A DNA stretch of 13,363 nucleotides from an uncultured Ruminococcus sp. (GTDB lineage Bacteria > Bacillota > Clostridia > Oscillospirales > Ruminococcaceae). The notes beneath the pieces were generated by a model. The model was given only the letters and a program-made list of their open reading frames with translations, did no database searches and had not been told where the DNA came from. Made by a program: the position numbers and the translations under genes. Location: contig CANQCJ010000042.1 of the NCBI GenBank assembly GCA_947589205.1, forward strand, positions 1-13,363, read 5' to 3'. Shown here piece by piece: positions 6,286 to 13,360 of the stretch; positions within the stretch are counted from its first letter, which is position 1; each line of letters starts with the position of its first letter.

Positions 6286-6442
6286 CAGAGAGGAAATGAT
6301 CAAGCTTCTCGCAGATGAGTATGGTATTCACAATGAGAACGAGCTTGAAGCCGCACTAAAAATGGTGGCTATTAATTTAGATGTCTTTACTAAGCCGATG
6401 GAGGTTGATGATGGAAAAAGAAACATTCAGGAGGTGTCTTGA
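6278..6442 (+). CDS. Small hypothetical early protein
   Basis: This is a 54-residue acidic, mostly helical protein. The ATG at 6278 overlaps the end of the HTH gene in another frame (ATGCTTAG), which suggests coupled translation. A second ATG at 6296 sits very close behind AGAGAGG. It overlaps the following gene by 32 bases. No family is recognised; it is kept as a gene because of the tight spacing and the lack of any other coding frame here. Confidence 0.5.
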   Translation: MLSREEMIKLLADEYGIHNENELEAALKMVAINLDVFTKPMEVDDGKRNIQEVS

Positions 6443-6665
6443 AATAGCTAAGGATTTTAAGACAAAGTACAGTATAACCGTAACAGCGCACGTCTTCAAA
6501 GATGTGATGGTCGATACCTTGCTAAAGATCGCAAGGATCAGAATGCAAATAGAAGAGTATACGACCGTCAACGAATACATACCTTTGCTTTTTGAGGATA
6601 TGCTTTATGAGCATTATATGTTCTCATCTTATGCAGATAAGCTGAAAGGAGCTATAAAGAGATGA
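6411..6665 (+). CDS. Hypothetical phage early protein
   Basis: This is an 84-residue helical protein starting MEKETFRRC at ATG 6411. GGAGG (6400-6404) at ideal spacing rules out the longer start at 6381. It overlaps the exonuclease gene by four bases (ATGA), so it belongs to the recombination operon. No recognised domain. The segment VDTLLKIARIRMQIEEY looks like an amphipathic helix. Confidence 0.6.
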   Translation: MEKETFRRCLEIAKDFKTKYSITVTAHVFKDVMVDTLLKIARIRMQIEEYTTVNEYIPLLFEDMLYEHYMFSSYADKLKGAIKR

Positions 6666-7264
6666 GTGAGTTGTCGTTTGATGAGGAAAAGCATATATAC
6701 ACTCTTGACGGCTCAATAATACCTTCTGTAACAACAGTTATGAAGCCGCTGTCAAACAGCTTATACGGAGGTATAGACGAAAGTGTTATGAAAAAAGCCG
6801 CCGAAAGGGGTACGATAGTTCATAACGCAATAGAGAATTACATTAAGTTCGGTGTTACAGATTGTCTGCATGAGTTTATTCCATATTTCAACGCATTTCT
6901 CAGGTGGTGCAGAGATTACGAGGTTGAATTTATTGAAAGCGAACAGAAAACATATCACAAATTTATGAGATATGCAGGAACGGTCGACCTCGTTTGCAAG
7001 ATCAACGGAATGCGAGTTCTTGTTGATTACAAGACATCGGCAGCTATAAACCGTATGCTGACAGGTGTACAGACAGAAGCTTATGCCAGAGCTTACGAGA
7101 CACATGGAGGAAGAATAGATAAAAAGGCTATCCTGCATCTTTTCGGCTCCGGTAATTATGAGTTTATCGAGTACAAGCGCAACGACATTGAGTCTTGGAT
7201 CACTTTTAACGCGCTTATGACAATTTACAATCACATAAGAAAATATCAAGGAGGAAAAAGCTAA
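6662..7264 (+). CDS. RecB/Cas4-like phage exonuclease (PD-(D/E)xK)
   Basis: This 200-residue protein has the full motif series of the RecB/Cas4-type nuclease fold: His54 in RGTIVHNAIENY, Asp109 in YAGTVDLV, Asp122-x-Lys124 in VLVDYKTS, and the Gln137-to-Tyr141 motif in GVQTEAYARAY. Such enzymes resect double-stranded DNA ends to give single strands for an annealing partner. The partner here would be RecT, encoded two genes downstream, in the same pairing as lambda Exo/Beta and RecE/RecT. The start overlaps the preceding gene and the stop overlaps the next by one base. With recT broken, the pathway is probably not functional unless a partner acts in trans. Confidence 0.82.
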   Translation: MSELSFDEEKHIYTLDGSIIPSVTTVMKPLSNSLYGGIDESVMKKAAERGTIVHNAIENYIKFGVTDCLHEFIPYFNAFLRWCRDYEVEFIESEQKTYHKFMRYAGTVDLVCKINGMRVLVDYKTSAAINRMLTGVQTEAYARAYETHGGRIDKKAILHLFGSGNYEFIEYKRNDIESWITFNALMTIYNHIRKYQGGKS

Positions 7265-7977
7265 TGGAATCAACAGAGAAAGTAACTGCGGTAATGAATA
7301 TACCAGCTGCTGATGAGGAAAGAAAACTGTCAACTCAGGTATCTGACATTGAATTCAGAGCTGAGAGCATAGTTGTAAACGATGATAAAAGCTATGCACA
7401 GGCAGCCGATTTCATCAAAGAAGTTAAGAAAATGCTTAAATCTGTCAAAGAGTTCTTCAAGCCTATGAAAGATCAAGCTCATAAGGCTCACGCAGAGATA
7501 TGCAGGAGAGAGAACGAAATGACAGAGCCTCTTGCAAACGCAGAAAAGATACTTAAACAAAGTATGGGCAACTTTGCTGCCATTCAGGAACGCAAGAGAC
7601 GCGAGGAAGCTGAGAAAGCGAGACTTGAAGCAGAGAGACTTGCAAGAGCAAAACTTGAAGAAGCAATAGCTGCTGATGAAGCAGGAGATGATGAAGGCAG
7701 AGAAATGGCTATGATCGACGCTGCATACGCAGAGCAAATCGCATCTGATCCTGCGTCTATCATGCCTGAACCTGTAAAGCCAAAGGGTGTATCTCATAAA
7801 AAAGACTGGCAAATAGTCTCTATAGACGATGATAAGGTTCCTACAGATGTTGCTGGAATCACAATAAGACCTGTTGACACCGCAGCTATAATGAGACTTA
7901 TTCGCAGCTCTAAGGGCAAGGTTAAAATTGATGGTGTGACCTACAAAGAAGTTGTAAACATATCAGTCAGAACATGA
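7264..7977 (+). CDS. Coiled-coil phage protein between exonuclease and RecT
   Basis: This is a 237-residue protein behind GGAGGAAAAAGCTA. The N-terminal 60 residues are mixed. Residues about 60-165 are strongly helical and charged (EERKR, EAEKARLEAERLARAKLEEA), a coiled coil. The C-terminal 60 residues (HKKDWQIVSIDDDKVP, then MRLIRSSKGKVKIDGVTYKE) look like a small globular domain. Proteins of this build recur next to recT in Firmicutes phages. Function unknown; assistance to single-strand annealing or inhibition of a host nuclease are guesses. Confidence 0.6.
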   Translation: MESTEKVTAVMNIPAADEERKLSTQVSDIEFRAESIVVNDDKSYAQAADFIKEVKKMLKSVKEFFKPMKDQAHKAHAEICRRENEMTEPLANAEKILKQSMGNFAAIQERKRREEAEKARLEAERLARAKLEEAIAADEAGDDEGREMAMIDAAYAEQIASDPASIMPEPVKPKGVSHKKDWQIVSIDDDKVPTDVAGITIRPVDTAAIMRLIRSSKGKVKIDGVTYKEVVNISVRT

Positions 7978-7993
7978 TAGGAGGAATAAAAAA

Positions 7994-8350
7994 ATGGCAT
8001 TTCAGAACAATGGGCAGGTGCAGGGCGGTCTTATGCCTGTATCGTTCGAGACTGCATTCGGCAGTGTGAGAATTACTCCAGATGACGTAGTAAGGTATCT
8101 TGTTAAAGGCGGTGGTAATGTAACCGAGCAGGAGATAAAGCTATTTATGGAGCTATGCAGATACCAGAAGCTCAATCCGTTTGTTGGAGAAGCCTATGCT
8201 ATCAAGTTTGGCAACGATTTCCAGATGGTCGTAGGTTATGAGACCTATAAAAGACGCGCAGAGGAAAATCCGGAATACGTTGGAAGAAAGTCGGGTATCG
8301 TTGTTCTAAGAGGATGCGATGTTTATTGCAGTCAGGACGAAAGACGATAA
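7994..8350 (+). pseudogene. recT: RecT/Bet single-strand annealing protein, truncated by the right repeat
   Basis: The first 107 codons are a clear RecT/Bet N-terminus: ITPDDVVRYL, EIKLFMELCRYQKLNPFVGE, MVVGYETYKRRAEENPEYVG and GIVVLRG. A full protein is usually about 250-330 residues. At 8313 the reading frame enters the second copy of the queA 3' end and adds only 11 foreign residues before TAA at 8348-8350. The DNA-binding core is lost, so no annealing activity is expected. The ribosome binding site (GGAGG at 7980-7984) and upstream coupling are intact. Confidence 0.85.
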
Positions 8351-8397
8351 TAAAAAGTAAAGGAAAAGACCGCAGATCTAATGGGTTTGCGGTCTTT
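8313..8397 (+). repeat. Right 85-bp direct repeat (attR-like)
   Basis: Identical to 1758-1842: the queA C-terminal codons, stop and terminator hairpin, without the rest of queA. It joins truncated recT to the chromosomal operon promoter. The copied terminator (stem 8364-8374 with 8388-8397) stops transcription leaving the element's rightward operon and insulates the next promoter, 15 bases on. Confidence 0.95.
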
Positions 8398-8400
8398 CTT
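8364..8400 (+). terminator. Second copy of the queA terminator
   Basis: It has the same GACCGCA/TGCGGTC hairpin as at 1809-1843, with a T-run interrupted by one C (TTTCTTT). This was probably the native queA terminator before insertion. Confidence 0.8.
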
Positions 8401-8411
8401 TAAAAAAATAC

Positions 8412-8440
8412 TTGACTTACATACTCAACAATGTTATAAT
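8412..8440 (+). promoter_or_regulatory. Promoter of the membrane protein/two-component/ABC operon
   Basis: TTGACT (8412-8417) and TATAAT (8435-8440) are 17 bases apart. It is the only consensus-like promoter before the first gene at 8496. Confidence 0.82.
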
Positions 8441-8495
8441 ATTTTTGTCGGATAAACTATATGACAGATCGGTGTTTGATGAGGTGGGTCGTAAA

Positions 8496-8915
8496 ATGAA
8501 AAGAAAAAAGATAATATTGATATCATTTTCAGCAATAATAATTGCTGCTGCGATAATTTTGGGAATATGGTATTTTGTTCCAAAAACCTTTTTGAATAGA
8601 TCGGACTCGTCCGAAGTAATATCTATTTATGTATTTGACGGTAATACAGGCAAAGAATTTATTATAAATGATACCAATGAAATAAAACAAATAACGGATA
8701 ACCTTCAAAATGCCGAGATGAAGCGGGATAATATCTCTATTGGTAACAGCGGGTACGGTTTTAAAATGCGCTTTATGGGCAAAAACGAGAAGGTGATCGA
8801 CAGTTTTATTATCAACAGTCCCGATACTATTCGCGACGATCCGTTCTTTTATCGGTGTGACGGAAGTCTGTGCTTTGACTATCTTAAAGAGCTTGAGGAT
8901 ATGTACGCAAAATAA
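8496..8915 (+). CDS. Membrane-anchored DUF5301-like protein
   Basis: This is a 139-residue protein starting MKRKKIILISF at 8496 behind GAGGTGGG (8481-8488). The longer open frame from 8412 begins inside the promoter and is rejected. Residues about 5-27 are one hydrophobic helix after a lysine/arginine-rich start, so the rest faces outside. There is no lipobox cysteine. The outer domain (VFDGNTGKEFIINDTNEIKQI, SGYGFKMRFMGKNEKVIDSF, TIRDDPFFYRCDGSLCFDYL) resembles the DUF5301 family as I remember it, often found beside transporters and two-component systems in Clostridia. Function unknown; a ligand-binding or immunity accessory to the ABC transporter is inference. Confidence 0.7.
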   Translation: MKRKKIILISFSAIIIAAAIILGIWYFVPKTFLNRSDSSEVISIYVFDGNTGKEFIINDTNEIKQITDNLQNAEMKRDNISIGNSGYGFKMRFMGKNEKVIDSFIINSPDTIRDDPFFYRCDGSLCFDYLKELEDMYAK

Positions 8916-8939
8916 AATTTTCGGTCTTTGACGTTTTTT

Positions 8940-8951
8940 GTTAAGAAAAGA
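8940..8951. promoter_or_regulatory. Inverted copy of the CTTAAC-type site, upstream of the regulator gene
   Basis: GTTAAGAAAAGA is the exact reverse complement of TCTTTTCTTAAC at 9655-9666, upstream of the ABC genes. It lies 19 bases before the response regulator start. A shared binding site for that regulator (autoregulation) is the simplest explanation. Confidence 0.45.
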
Positions 8952-8970
8952 TCTGCCGAGGTGGTAGAAA

Positions 8971-9642
8971 ATGAAAGAAATATTGATAATAGACGATGAT
9001 AAGCATATAAACGCAATGCTTGAAGAAACGCTGGAAAATTCGGGCTTTGCGGTAACAAAAGCATTTTCCGGAACGCAGGCGTCAAAGCTTCTAAAAAGCG
9101 GCAAAGGATTTGATCTTATACTGTTAGATCTGATGCTGCCGGGAATAAGCGGAGAGGAGCTGCTAAAGCTTATAGAGGATATTCCGGTGATAGTCGTCAG
9201 CGCGAAAGCCGATACTGCCGATAAGGTAGGACTGCTTCTCGGAGGGGCGGCGGATTATATCACAAAGCCGTTCGATATGGACGAGCTGCTTGCAAGGATA
9301 ACGGTGCAGCTTCGCAGGTATGAAAACGCCAAAGACTCTTCAAAGCTGACGTATAAGGATATAACTCTCGATAATATAACTCATATAGCAGCCTCACAGG
9401 GCGGGGAGGTCAAGCTTACCCGCACCGAATACGCTATTTTGAAGCTGCTGATGCTTAATTCCGAACGGGCGGTGGCAAAGCTTACTATACTTGAAAAAAT
9501 AAGCGCGGACACTCCCGACTGCACCGAGGATTCGCTGAAAATACATATCCACAATCTCAGAAAAAAACTGCGGGAGATCTCAGGAAAGGAATACATCTCC
9601 TCCGTATGGGGGATAGGGTTTATGTTAAAGGAAAAATCTTAA
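8971..9642 (+). CDS. OmpR/PhoB-family response regulator
   Basis: This is a 223-residue protein behind GAGGTGG. The receiver domain (residues 1-115) has the acidic pocket Asp8-Asp9-Asp10, phosphoacceptor Asp53 in LLDLMLPG, Ser77 and Lys99 in TKPFD. A winged-helix DNA-binding domain follows from about 125 (KLTRTEYAILKLLMLNSE, KIHIHNLRKKL, and the end VWGIGFML). It would be phosphorylated by the histidine kinase at the end of the operon and bind direct repeats about 11 bp apart, such as the CTTAA series in the following gap. It probably controls the ABC transporter. Confidence 0.95.
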   Translation: MKEILIIDDDKHINAMLEETLENSGFAVTKAFSGTQASKLLKSGKGFDLILLDLMLPGISGEELLKLIEDIPVIVVSAKADTADKVGLLLGGAADYITKPFDMDELLARITVQLRRYENAKDSSKLTYKDITLDNITHIAASQGGEVKLTRTEYAILKLLMLNSERAVAKLTILEKISADTPDCTEDSLKIHIHNLRKKLREISGKEYISSVWGIGFMLKEKS

Positions 9643-9679
9643 CTATATCTTAAATCTTTTCTTAACCGTTTTCTTAACC
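9638..9679 (+). promoter_or_regulatory. Four CTTAA direct repeats, candidate response-regulator site
   Basis: CTTAA occurs at 9638, 9649, 9661 and 9673, that is at 11, 12 and 12 bp steps. The last two lie within TTCTTAACC. The first overlaps the stop codon of the regulator gene. OmpR/PhoB-type regulators bind direct half-sites about 11 bp apart, and the TTAAC core recalls PhoP-type boxes of Firmicutes. The series ends just before a TATAAT at 9689-9694 that lacks a good -35, as in an activator-dependent promoter. Confidence 0.6.
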
Positions 9680-9688
9680 TTTTTGTGC

Positions 9689-9694
9689 TATAAT
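9689..9694 (+). promoter_or_regulatory. Possible -10 element of an internal ABC-operon promoter
   Basis: TATAAT sits 35 bases before the ABC ATPase start. No TTGACA-like -35 lies at 16-18 bp; the CTTAA repeats occupy that position instead. Confidence 0.5.
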
Positions 9695-9728
9695 GTTTTC
9701 AGAAACTAAACGGAGGTCGGAAAATTTT

Positions 9729-10640
9729 ATGGATTATGTTCTGAAAACAAATGAGCTTTGCAAGCATTACAGACATTTTAAAGCCCTCGACGGGCTGACG
9801 ATGAGCGTTCCGAAGGGAGCGATATACGGCTTTGTCGGGCGCAACGGAGCGGGAAAGACAACGCTTATACGGCTTATCTGCGGAATGCAAGATCCGACAA
9901 GCGGAGAATTTGAGATATACGGCGTTAAAAACTCGGATAAAGCTATATCTCTTTCACGCCGCAGAATGGGCGCGGTCGTTGAAACTCCGTCGGTCTATCT
10001 CGATATGACGGCTGAGGATAATTTAAAACAGCAATACCGAGTGCTCGGTCTGCCGGCATTTGACGGGATAAAAGAGCTGCTCGAGCTTGTCGGTCTTGAA
10101 AACACAGGCAAAAAGAAGGCGGGCAGTTTTTCTCTCGGCATGAAGCAGCGTCTCGGGATAGCTATCGCGCTTTGCGGCGAACCGGATCTTCTCGTGCTTG
10201 ACGAGCCGATAAACGGTCTCGACCCGCAGGGTATAATCGAGATACGCGAGCTTATTTTAAAGCTGAACCGAGAAAAAAGGATAACCGTGCTTATCTCCAG
10301 CCACATTCTTGACGAGCTTTCAAGACTTGCGACACATTACGGATTTATCGACAGGGGCAGGATAGTAAAGGAAATGAGCGCGGAGGAGCTTGAAAACGCC
10401 TGCCGTAAATGCGTCCGCATGAACGTTACAAACGTCAAGGCTCTTGCCAAAACGCTCGATGCTAAAGGTATAGAGTACAAAATTCTGGACGCTTCTAACG
10501 CCGACGTTTATGCAAGACTTAATTTTACCGAGCTTGCGATAGAGCTGCATAACGAGGGCTGCGATGTTCTCACTATGGAGGAGCATGACGAAAGCTTGGA
10601 GAGCTTCTTTATTTCTCTTGTGGGAGGCGGCAAAGCATGA
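9729..10640 (+). CDS. ABC transporter ATP-binding protein
   Basis: This is a 303-residue ABC ATPase. The start MDYVLKTNELCKHYRHF at 9729 is preferred because GGAGG is at 9712-9716, whereas the ATG at 9693 overlaps the -10 element. Walker A is GRNGAGKTT (37-45), the signature is SLGMKQ (135-140), Walker B is LLVLDEP (154-160), and the H-loop histidine is His192. It has the extended C-terminus typical of ATPases paired with ABC-2 permeases in drug, lantibiotic and peptide-resistance exporters. It drives the two permeases encoded downstream, with which it overlaps (ATGA at 10637-10640). Confidence 0.95.
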   Translation: MDYVLKTNELCKHYRHFKALDGLTMSVPKGAIYGFVGRNGAGKTTLIRLICGMQDPTSGEFEIYGVKNSDKAISLSRRRMGAVVETPSVYLDMTAEDNLKQQYRVLGLPAFDGIKELLELVGLENTGKKKAGSFSLGMKQRLGIAIALCGEPDLLVLDEPINGLDPQGIIEIRELILKLNREKRITVLISSHILDELSRLATHYGFIDRGRIVKEMSAEELENACRKCVRMNVTNVKALAKTLDAKGIEYKILDASNADVYARLNFTELAIELHNEGCDVLTMEEHDESLESFFISLVGGGKA

Positions 10641-11530
10641 AAAATATTTTTATCTCCCGCCTTGTAAAATATTTCCGCAGTCCGATATTTTATCTCGCCC
10701 TCATCGTTTCGCTTGTGAGCGGCATATATAACGGCGTTTACGTCGGATATTTCAAAGCCGAAATGGACCAAATGATATACTGCACGATGGACGATATGTG
10801 GTTTCTTTTGGCAATATGGGCGGACGTGGTGTGCGTTTCGCTTTGTTTAGGAAGAGAATTTCATGACGGCACTATCCGCAGCAAGCTGATTGCGGGATAT
10901 ACAAAGGCTCAGGTCTACCTCGCGGAAGCCGCCGCTTCTTCGGTAGTGACCGTTTGCATTTTTGCCGTAAACATCATACCGACAATGATAGGTCTCGGAT
11001 ATTTTCTTAAGCTGATACCGTTAAGCATGACATTAAAGATAGTGCTGACGCTGTTTTTAACGATAGAGCTTATGAATATGTTCACACTGTTCGTCTGCTT
11101 TGCGATAACTGTCCGAAGCTTTGGACTCGCAGCGTCGTTCGCGCTTGTTTTTGTCTTTTATATGGTGTACGCCTTTACAAACGGATATTACTACAACACT
11201 GCCCCGCAGGAGGAGATAGTCACCTTTCAGGAAATACTCGATGACGGCACTGTCCGGGAGACAGAAGCGCCGGCGGTAAACAGCTACTACGTTGACGGGG
11301 CTGCAAAAACGCTTGTAAATATCGAGCATTATATAAACCCCATATCCTCGCTGGGAGATGTTACGAGCTATTCCTATATTCCCGACAAGGAAAGCTGCGA
11401 TGAAACTGATCTTGCCGACGCACGGTTAAGCGAATTTAATATGAATATCGACCCTGTTCGTCTTATAGTATGGCTTGTGCTGATAAGCTTTATCGGCATA
11501 TCCGTCTTTAGGCGCAGGAATATCAGATAA
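10637..11530 (+). CDS. ABC-2 type permease, first paralogue
   Basis: This 297-residue protein has about six hydrophobic segments, beginning FISRLVKYFRSPIFYLALIV. LGREFHDGTIRSKLIAGYTK (near residues 74-93) is a cytoplasmic loop typical of ABC-2 permeases that export or remove peptides. A longer polar loop between the fourth and last membrane helices contains NGYYYNTAPQEE and is rich in acidic residues. The start overlaps the ATPase stop, giving coupled translation. It is clearly related to the next gene. The substrate cannot be read from the sequence. Confidence 0.88.
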   Translation: MKNIFISRLVKYFRSPIFYLALIVSLVSGIYNGVYVGYFKAEMDQMIYCTMDDMWFLLAIWADVVCVSLCLGREFHDGTIRSKLIAGYTKAQVYLAEAAASSVVTVCIFAVNIIPTMIGLGYFLKLIPLSMTLKIVLTLFLTIELMNMFTLFVCFAITVRSFGLAASFALVFVFYMVYAFTNGYYYNTAPQEEIVTFQEILDDGTVRETEAPAVNSYYVDGAAKTLVNIEHYINPISSLGDVTSYSYIPDKESCDETDLADARLSEFNMNIDPVRLIVWLVLISFIGISVFRRRNIR

Positions 11531-11545
11531 GCGGAGGTGAGCGTT

Positions 11546-12460
11546 ATGCAGCGGCTTATTTTCGCATCAACGGTAAAATATTTTAAAAGCTTGGAGCTTT
11601 ATATCGCTGTGCTTTGCGCTTTTATTTTCGGCGTTATAAACGGTATAGGTGAACATAGAGCATATCTTAGCGCAAAAAAATATATAGACGCCGACAGCTA
11701 TATCGCCTGTCCGAGCGAGCACATCTGGCTTATCTGCGGGATGTGGCTTATTATCGTGCTGACATCGCTTCACATAGGCAGGGAATTTTCCGACGGCACG
11801 ATACGCAGCAAGCTTGTAATAGGGCATACGAAAACGGCTGTATATCTTACCGAGATAATTTCCTCCTGTACAGTATGCCTGACGGTGTTTTTACCGCTTA
11901 TGATACCGACAATTATCGGAGGAAAGCATTTCTTTTTTGAGATCTCACCCTTTGCTTTTGCAAAGCTCGTATCAATGCTTTTAATGGTATTCTGGGTATT
12001 CTGCGCGTTAAGCGCGGCGGTGACCTTTGCCTTTTGCGACCGCGCGTTCGGCACGGCGGCTGCGTTTTCGATAATGATACTGCTTGCCGTATTTAACCAT
12101 AATTTAAACGGATATTATTACAACACCGAGCCGGAATATCTCATCACGAGCGATATAACGGAAAACGAAAACGGCGAAGCTGTCAGCTATGAGCATTACG
12201 AAAAAAACAGATATTATCTTAAAGGTCTGCCGAAAATGCTCGTGTCGGCAGAACACAAAGTCGATCCGTTCAGCTATTCGTATGAATTTTGCAGCAGCGT
12301 ATGTAAACGCCGTTCGAGCGGTTTTTACAGCGGTGAGATCTACAGCTTAAACGACGGAAAAAGCATAAGCTGCTTGGGATCCTGCGCCGCGCTTGCAGCA
12401 GATCTTCTTGTAATTGCATTTTGCGGAATGCTGATATTTGTTAAAAAGGATATAAAATAA
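11546..12460 (+). CDS. ABC-2 type permease, second paralogue
   Basis: This 304-residue protein starts at ATG 11546 behind GGAGGTG (11533-11539). The in-frame GTG at 11537 lies within that binding site. It shares with the preceding protein the IGREFSDGTIRSKL motif, the following TK..VYL segment, the NGYYYNTEP motif and the order of membrane helices. It therefore arose by tandem duplication, and the two probably form a heterodimeric channel with two copies of the ATPase. Confidence 0.88.
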   Translation: MQRLIFASTVKYFKSLELYIAVLCAFIFGVINGIGEHRAYLSAKKYIDADSYIACPSEHIWLICGMWLIIVLTSLHIGREFSDGTIRSKLVIGHTKTAVYLTEIISSCTVCLTVFLPLMIPTIIGGKHFFFEISPFAFAKLVSMLLMVFWVFCALSAAVTFAFCDRAFGTAAAFSIMILLAVFNHNLNGYYYNTEPEYLITSDITENENGEAVSYEHYEKNRYYLKGLPKMLVSAEHKVDPFSYSYEFCSSVCKRRSSGFYSGEIYSLNDGKSISCLGSCAALAADLLVIAFCGMLIFVKKDIK

Positions 12461-12475
12461 AAGGAGATAAAACGG

Positions 12476-13360
12476 ATGATATACGGTCTTTTATGTATTT
12501 TGATCTTTTCGCTTATCGTAAAAATTATTTCTTTGAAAAGTACGGCTAAGGAAATTGCGGAAAAGCTTTCATATATACTAAAGACCGATACGAATATAAA
12601 AATTGATATCCCGAGCCGTGATAAAGCTATGTGTTTTCTTGCCGACAGCATAAACAAAAAGATAGATCTGCTGCGCCGGGAACGCCTGCTTTATGAACAG
12701 GGAAACGCAGAGCTTAAAACTGCTGTGACGAATATCTCGCACGATATACGCACACCGCTGACGACTATCTGCGGCTATCTTGACGTTATGAAGCGAATGG
12801 AAAAGCCGAAAAAAATTGCGGAGTATCTCGATATTATAGACGAACGCGCCGCGCTTATGCAGCAGCTTACCGAGGAGCTGTTCGGTTATTCCGTTATACT
12901 TTCCCGTGACGACGCGGGGGAGACGGAGGAGGTCTTTGTAAATCAGGTACTGGCTGAAAGCATAAGCGGATATTATGCAGTATTGGCGGAAAAAGGGATA
13001 GAGCCGCAAATTAATATCAGCGAAAAAAGAATAGTCCGAAAGCTCAGCAGGACCGCTCTTTCAAGGATATTTTCCAATCTTCTCGGAAACGCGGTAAAAT
13101 ACAGCGGCGGCGATCTTGAAATAACGCTGACTGACAGCGGTGAAGTTATTTTTTCCAATAAAGCAGACGGCTTGACCTCCGGACAGGCAGAGCGGCTTTT
13201 CGACAGATTTTATACCGTCGAAACCGCAAGAAGCTCCACCGGTCTGGGGCTGTCTATCGCAAGAACGCTCGCAAGAAAAATGGGCGGGAATATAACGGCG
13301 GAATACAAAGACGGAAAACTGATAATAAGAGTTCTGTTTGAAGAAACCGAAATTTCTTGA
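12476..13360 (+). CDS. Sensor histidine kinase
   Basis: This 294-residue protein starts at ATG 12476 behind AAAGGAG. It has one N-terminal membrane helix (residues about 2-20) and almost no extracytoplasmic part. A HAMP-like linker follows, then the HisKA domain with His89 in NISHDIRTPLTTI. The ATP-binding domain follows with the N box NLLGNAVKYSGG, an FDRFYT segment and the G box TGLGLSIA. The lack of an outer sensing domain fits kinases that sense through the membrane or through a partner transporter. It probably phosphorylates the regulator encoded at 8971; the transporter genes lie between the two partners in one operon. Confidence 0.94.
   Translation: MIYGLLCILIFSLIVKIISLKSTAKEIAEKLSYILKTDTNIKIDIPSRDKAMCFLADSINKKIDLLRRERLLYEQGNAELKTAVTNISHDIRTPLTTICGYLDVMKRMEKPKKIAEYLDIIDERAALMQQLTEELFGYSVILSRDDAGETEEVFVNQVLAESISGYYAVLAEKGIEPQINISEKRIVRKLSRTALSRIFSNLLGNAVKYSGGDLEITLTDSGEVIFSNKADGLTSGQAERLFDRFYTVETARSSTGLGLSIARTLARKMGGNITAEYKDGKLIIRVLFEETEIS

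Larger units (their letters stand above)
1758..8397. mobile_element. Prophage remnant or small phage-derived integrative element at the queA 3' end
   Basis: Perfect 85-bp direct repeats (1758-1842, 8313-8397) flank a block containing a serine recombinase at its left edge, an XRE repressor module, a divergent Cro-like and early operon, and a phage recombination module (exonuclease, coiled-coil protein, RecT). Codons in this block use AGA and A/T-ending forms more than the GC-richer flanking chromosomal genes. No structural, packaging, lysis or recognisable replication genes are present. recT is truncated at the right repeat. The best reading is a decayed prophage that kept only its immunity, integration and recombination regions. 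A compact satellite-like element is the alternative. Confidence 0.85.

Noticed and set aside
8412..8495. Extended N-terminus of the membrane protein starting at 8412
   Set aside because: It begins on the -35 element of the operon promoter and cannot be transcribed from it. ATG 8496 has a good binding site and a lysine-rich membrane-helix start.
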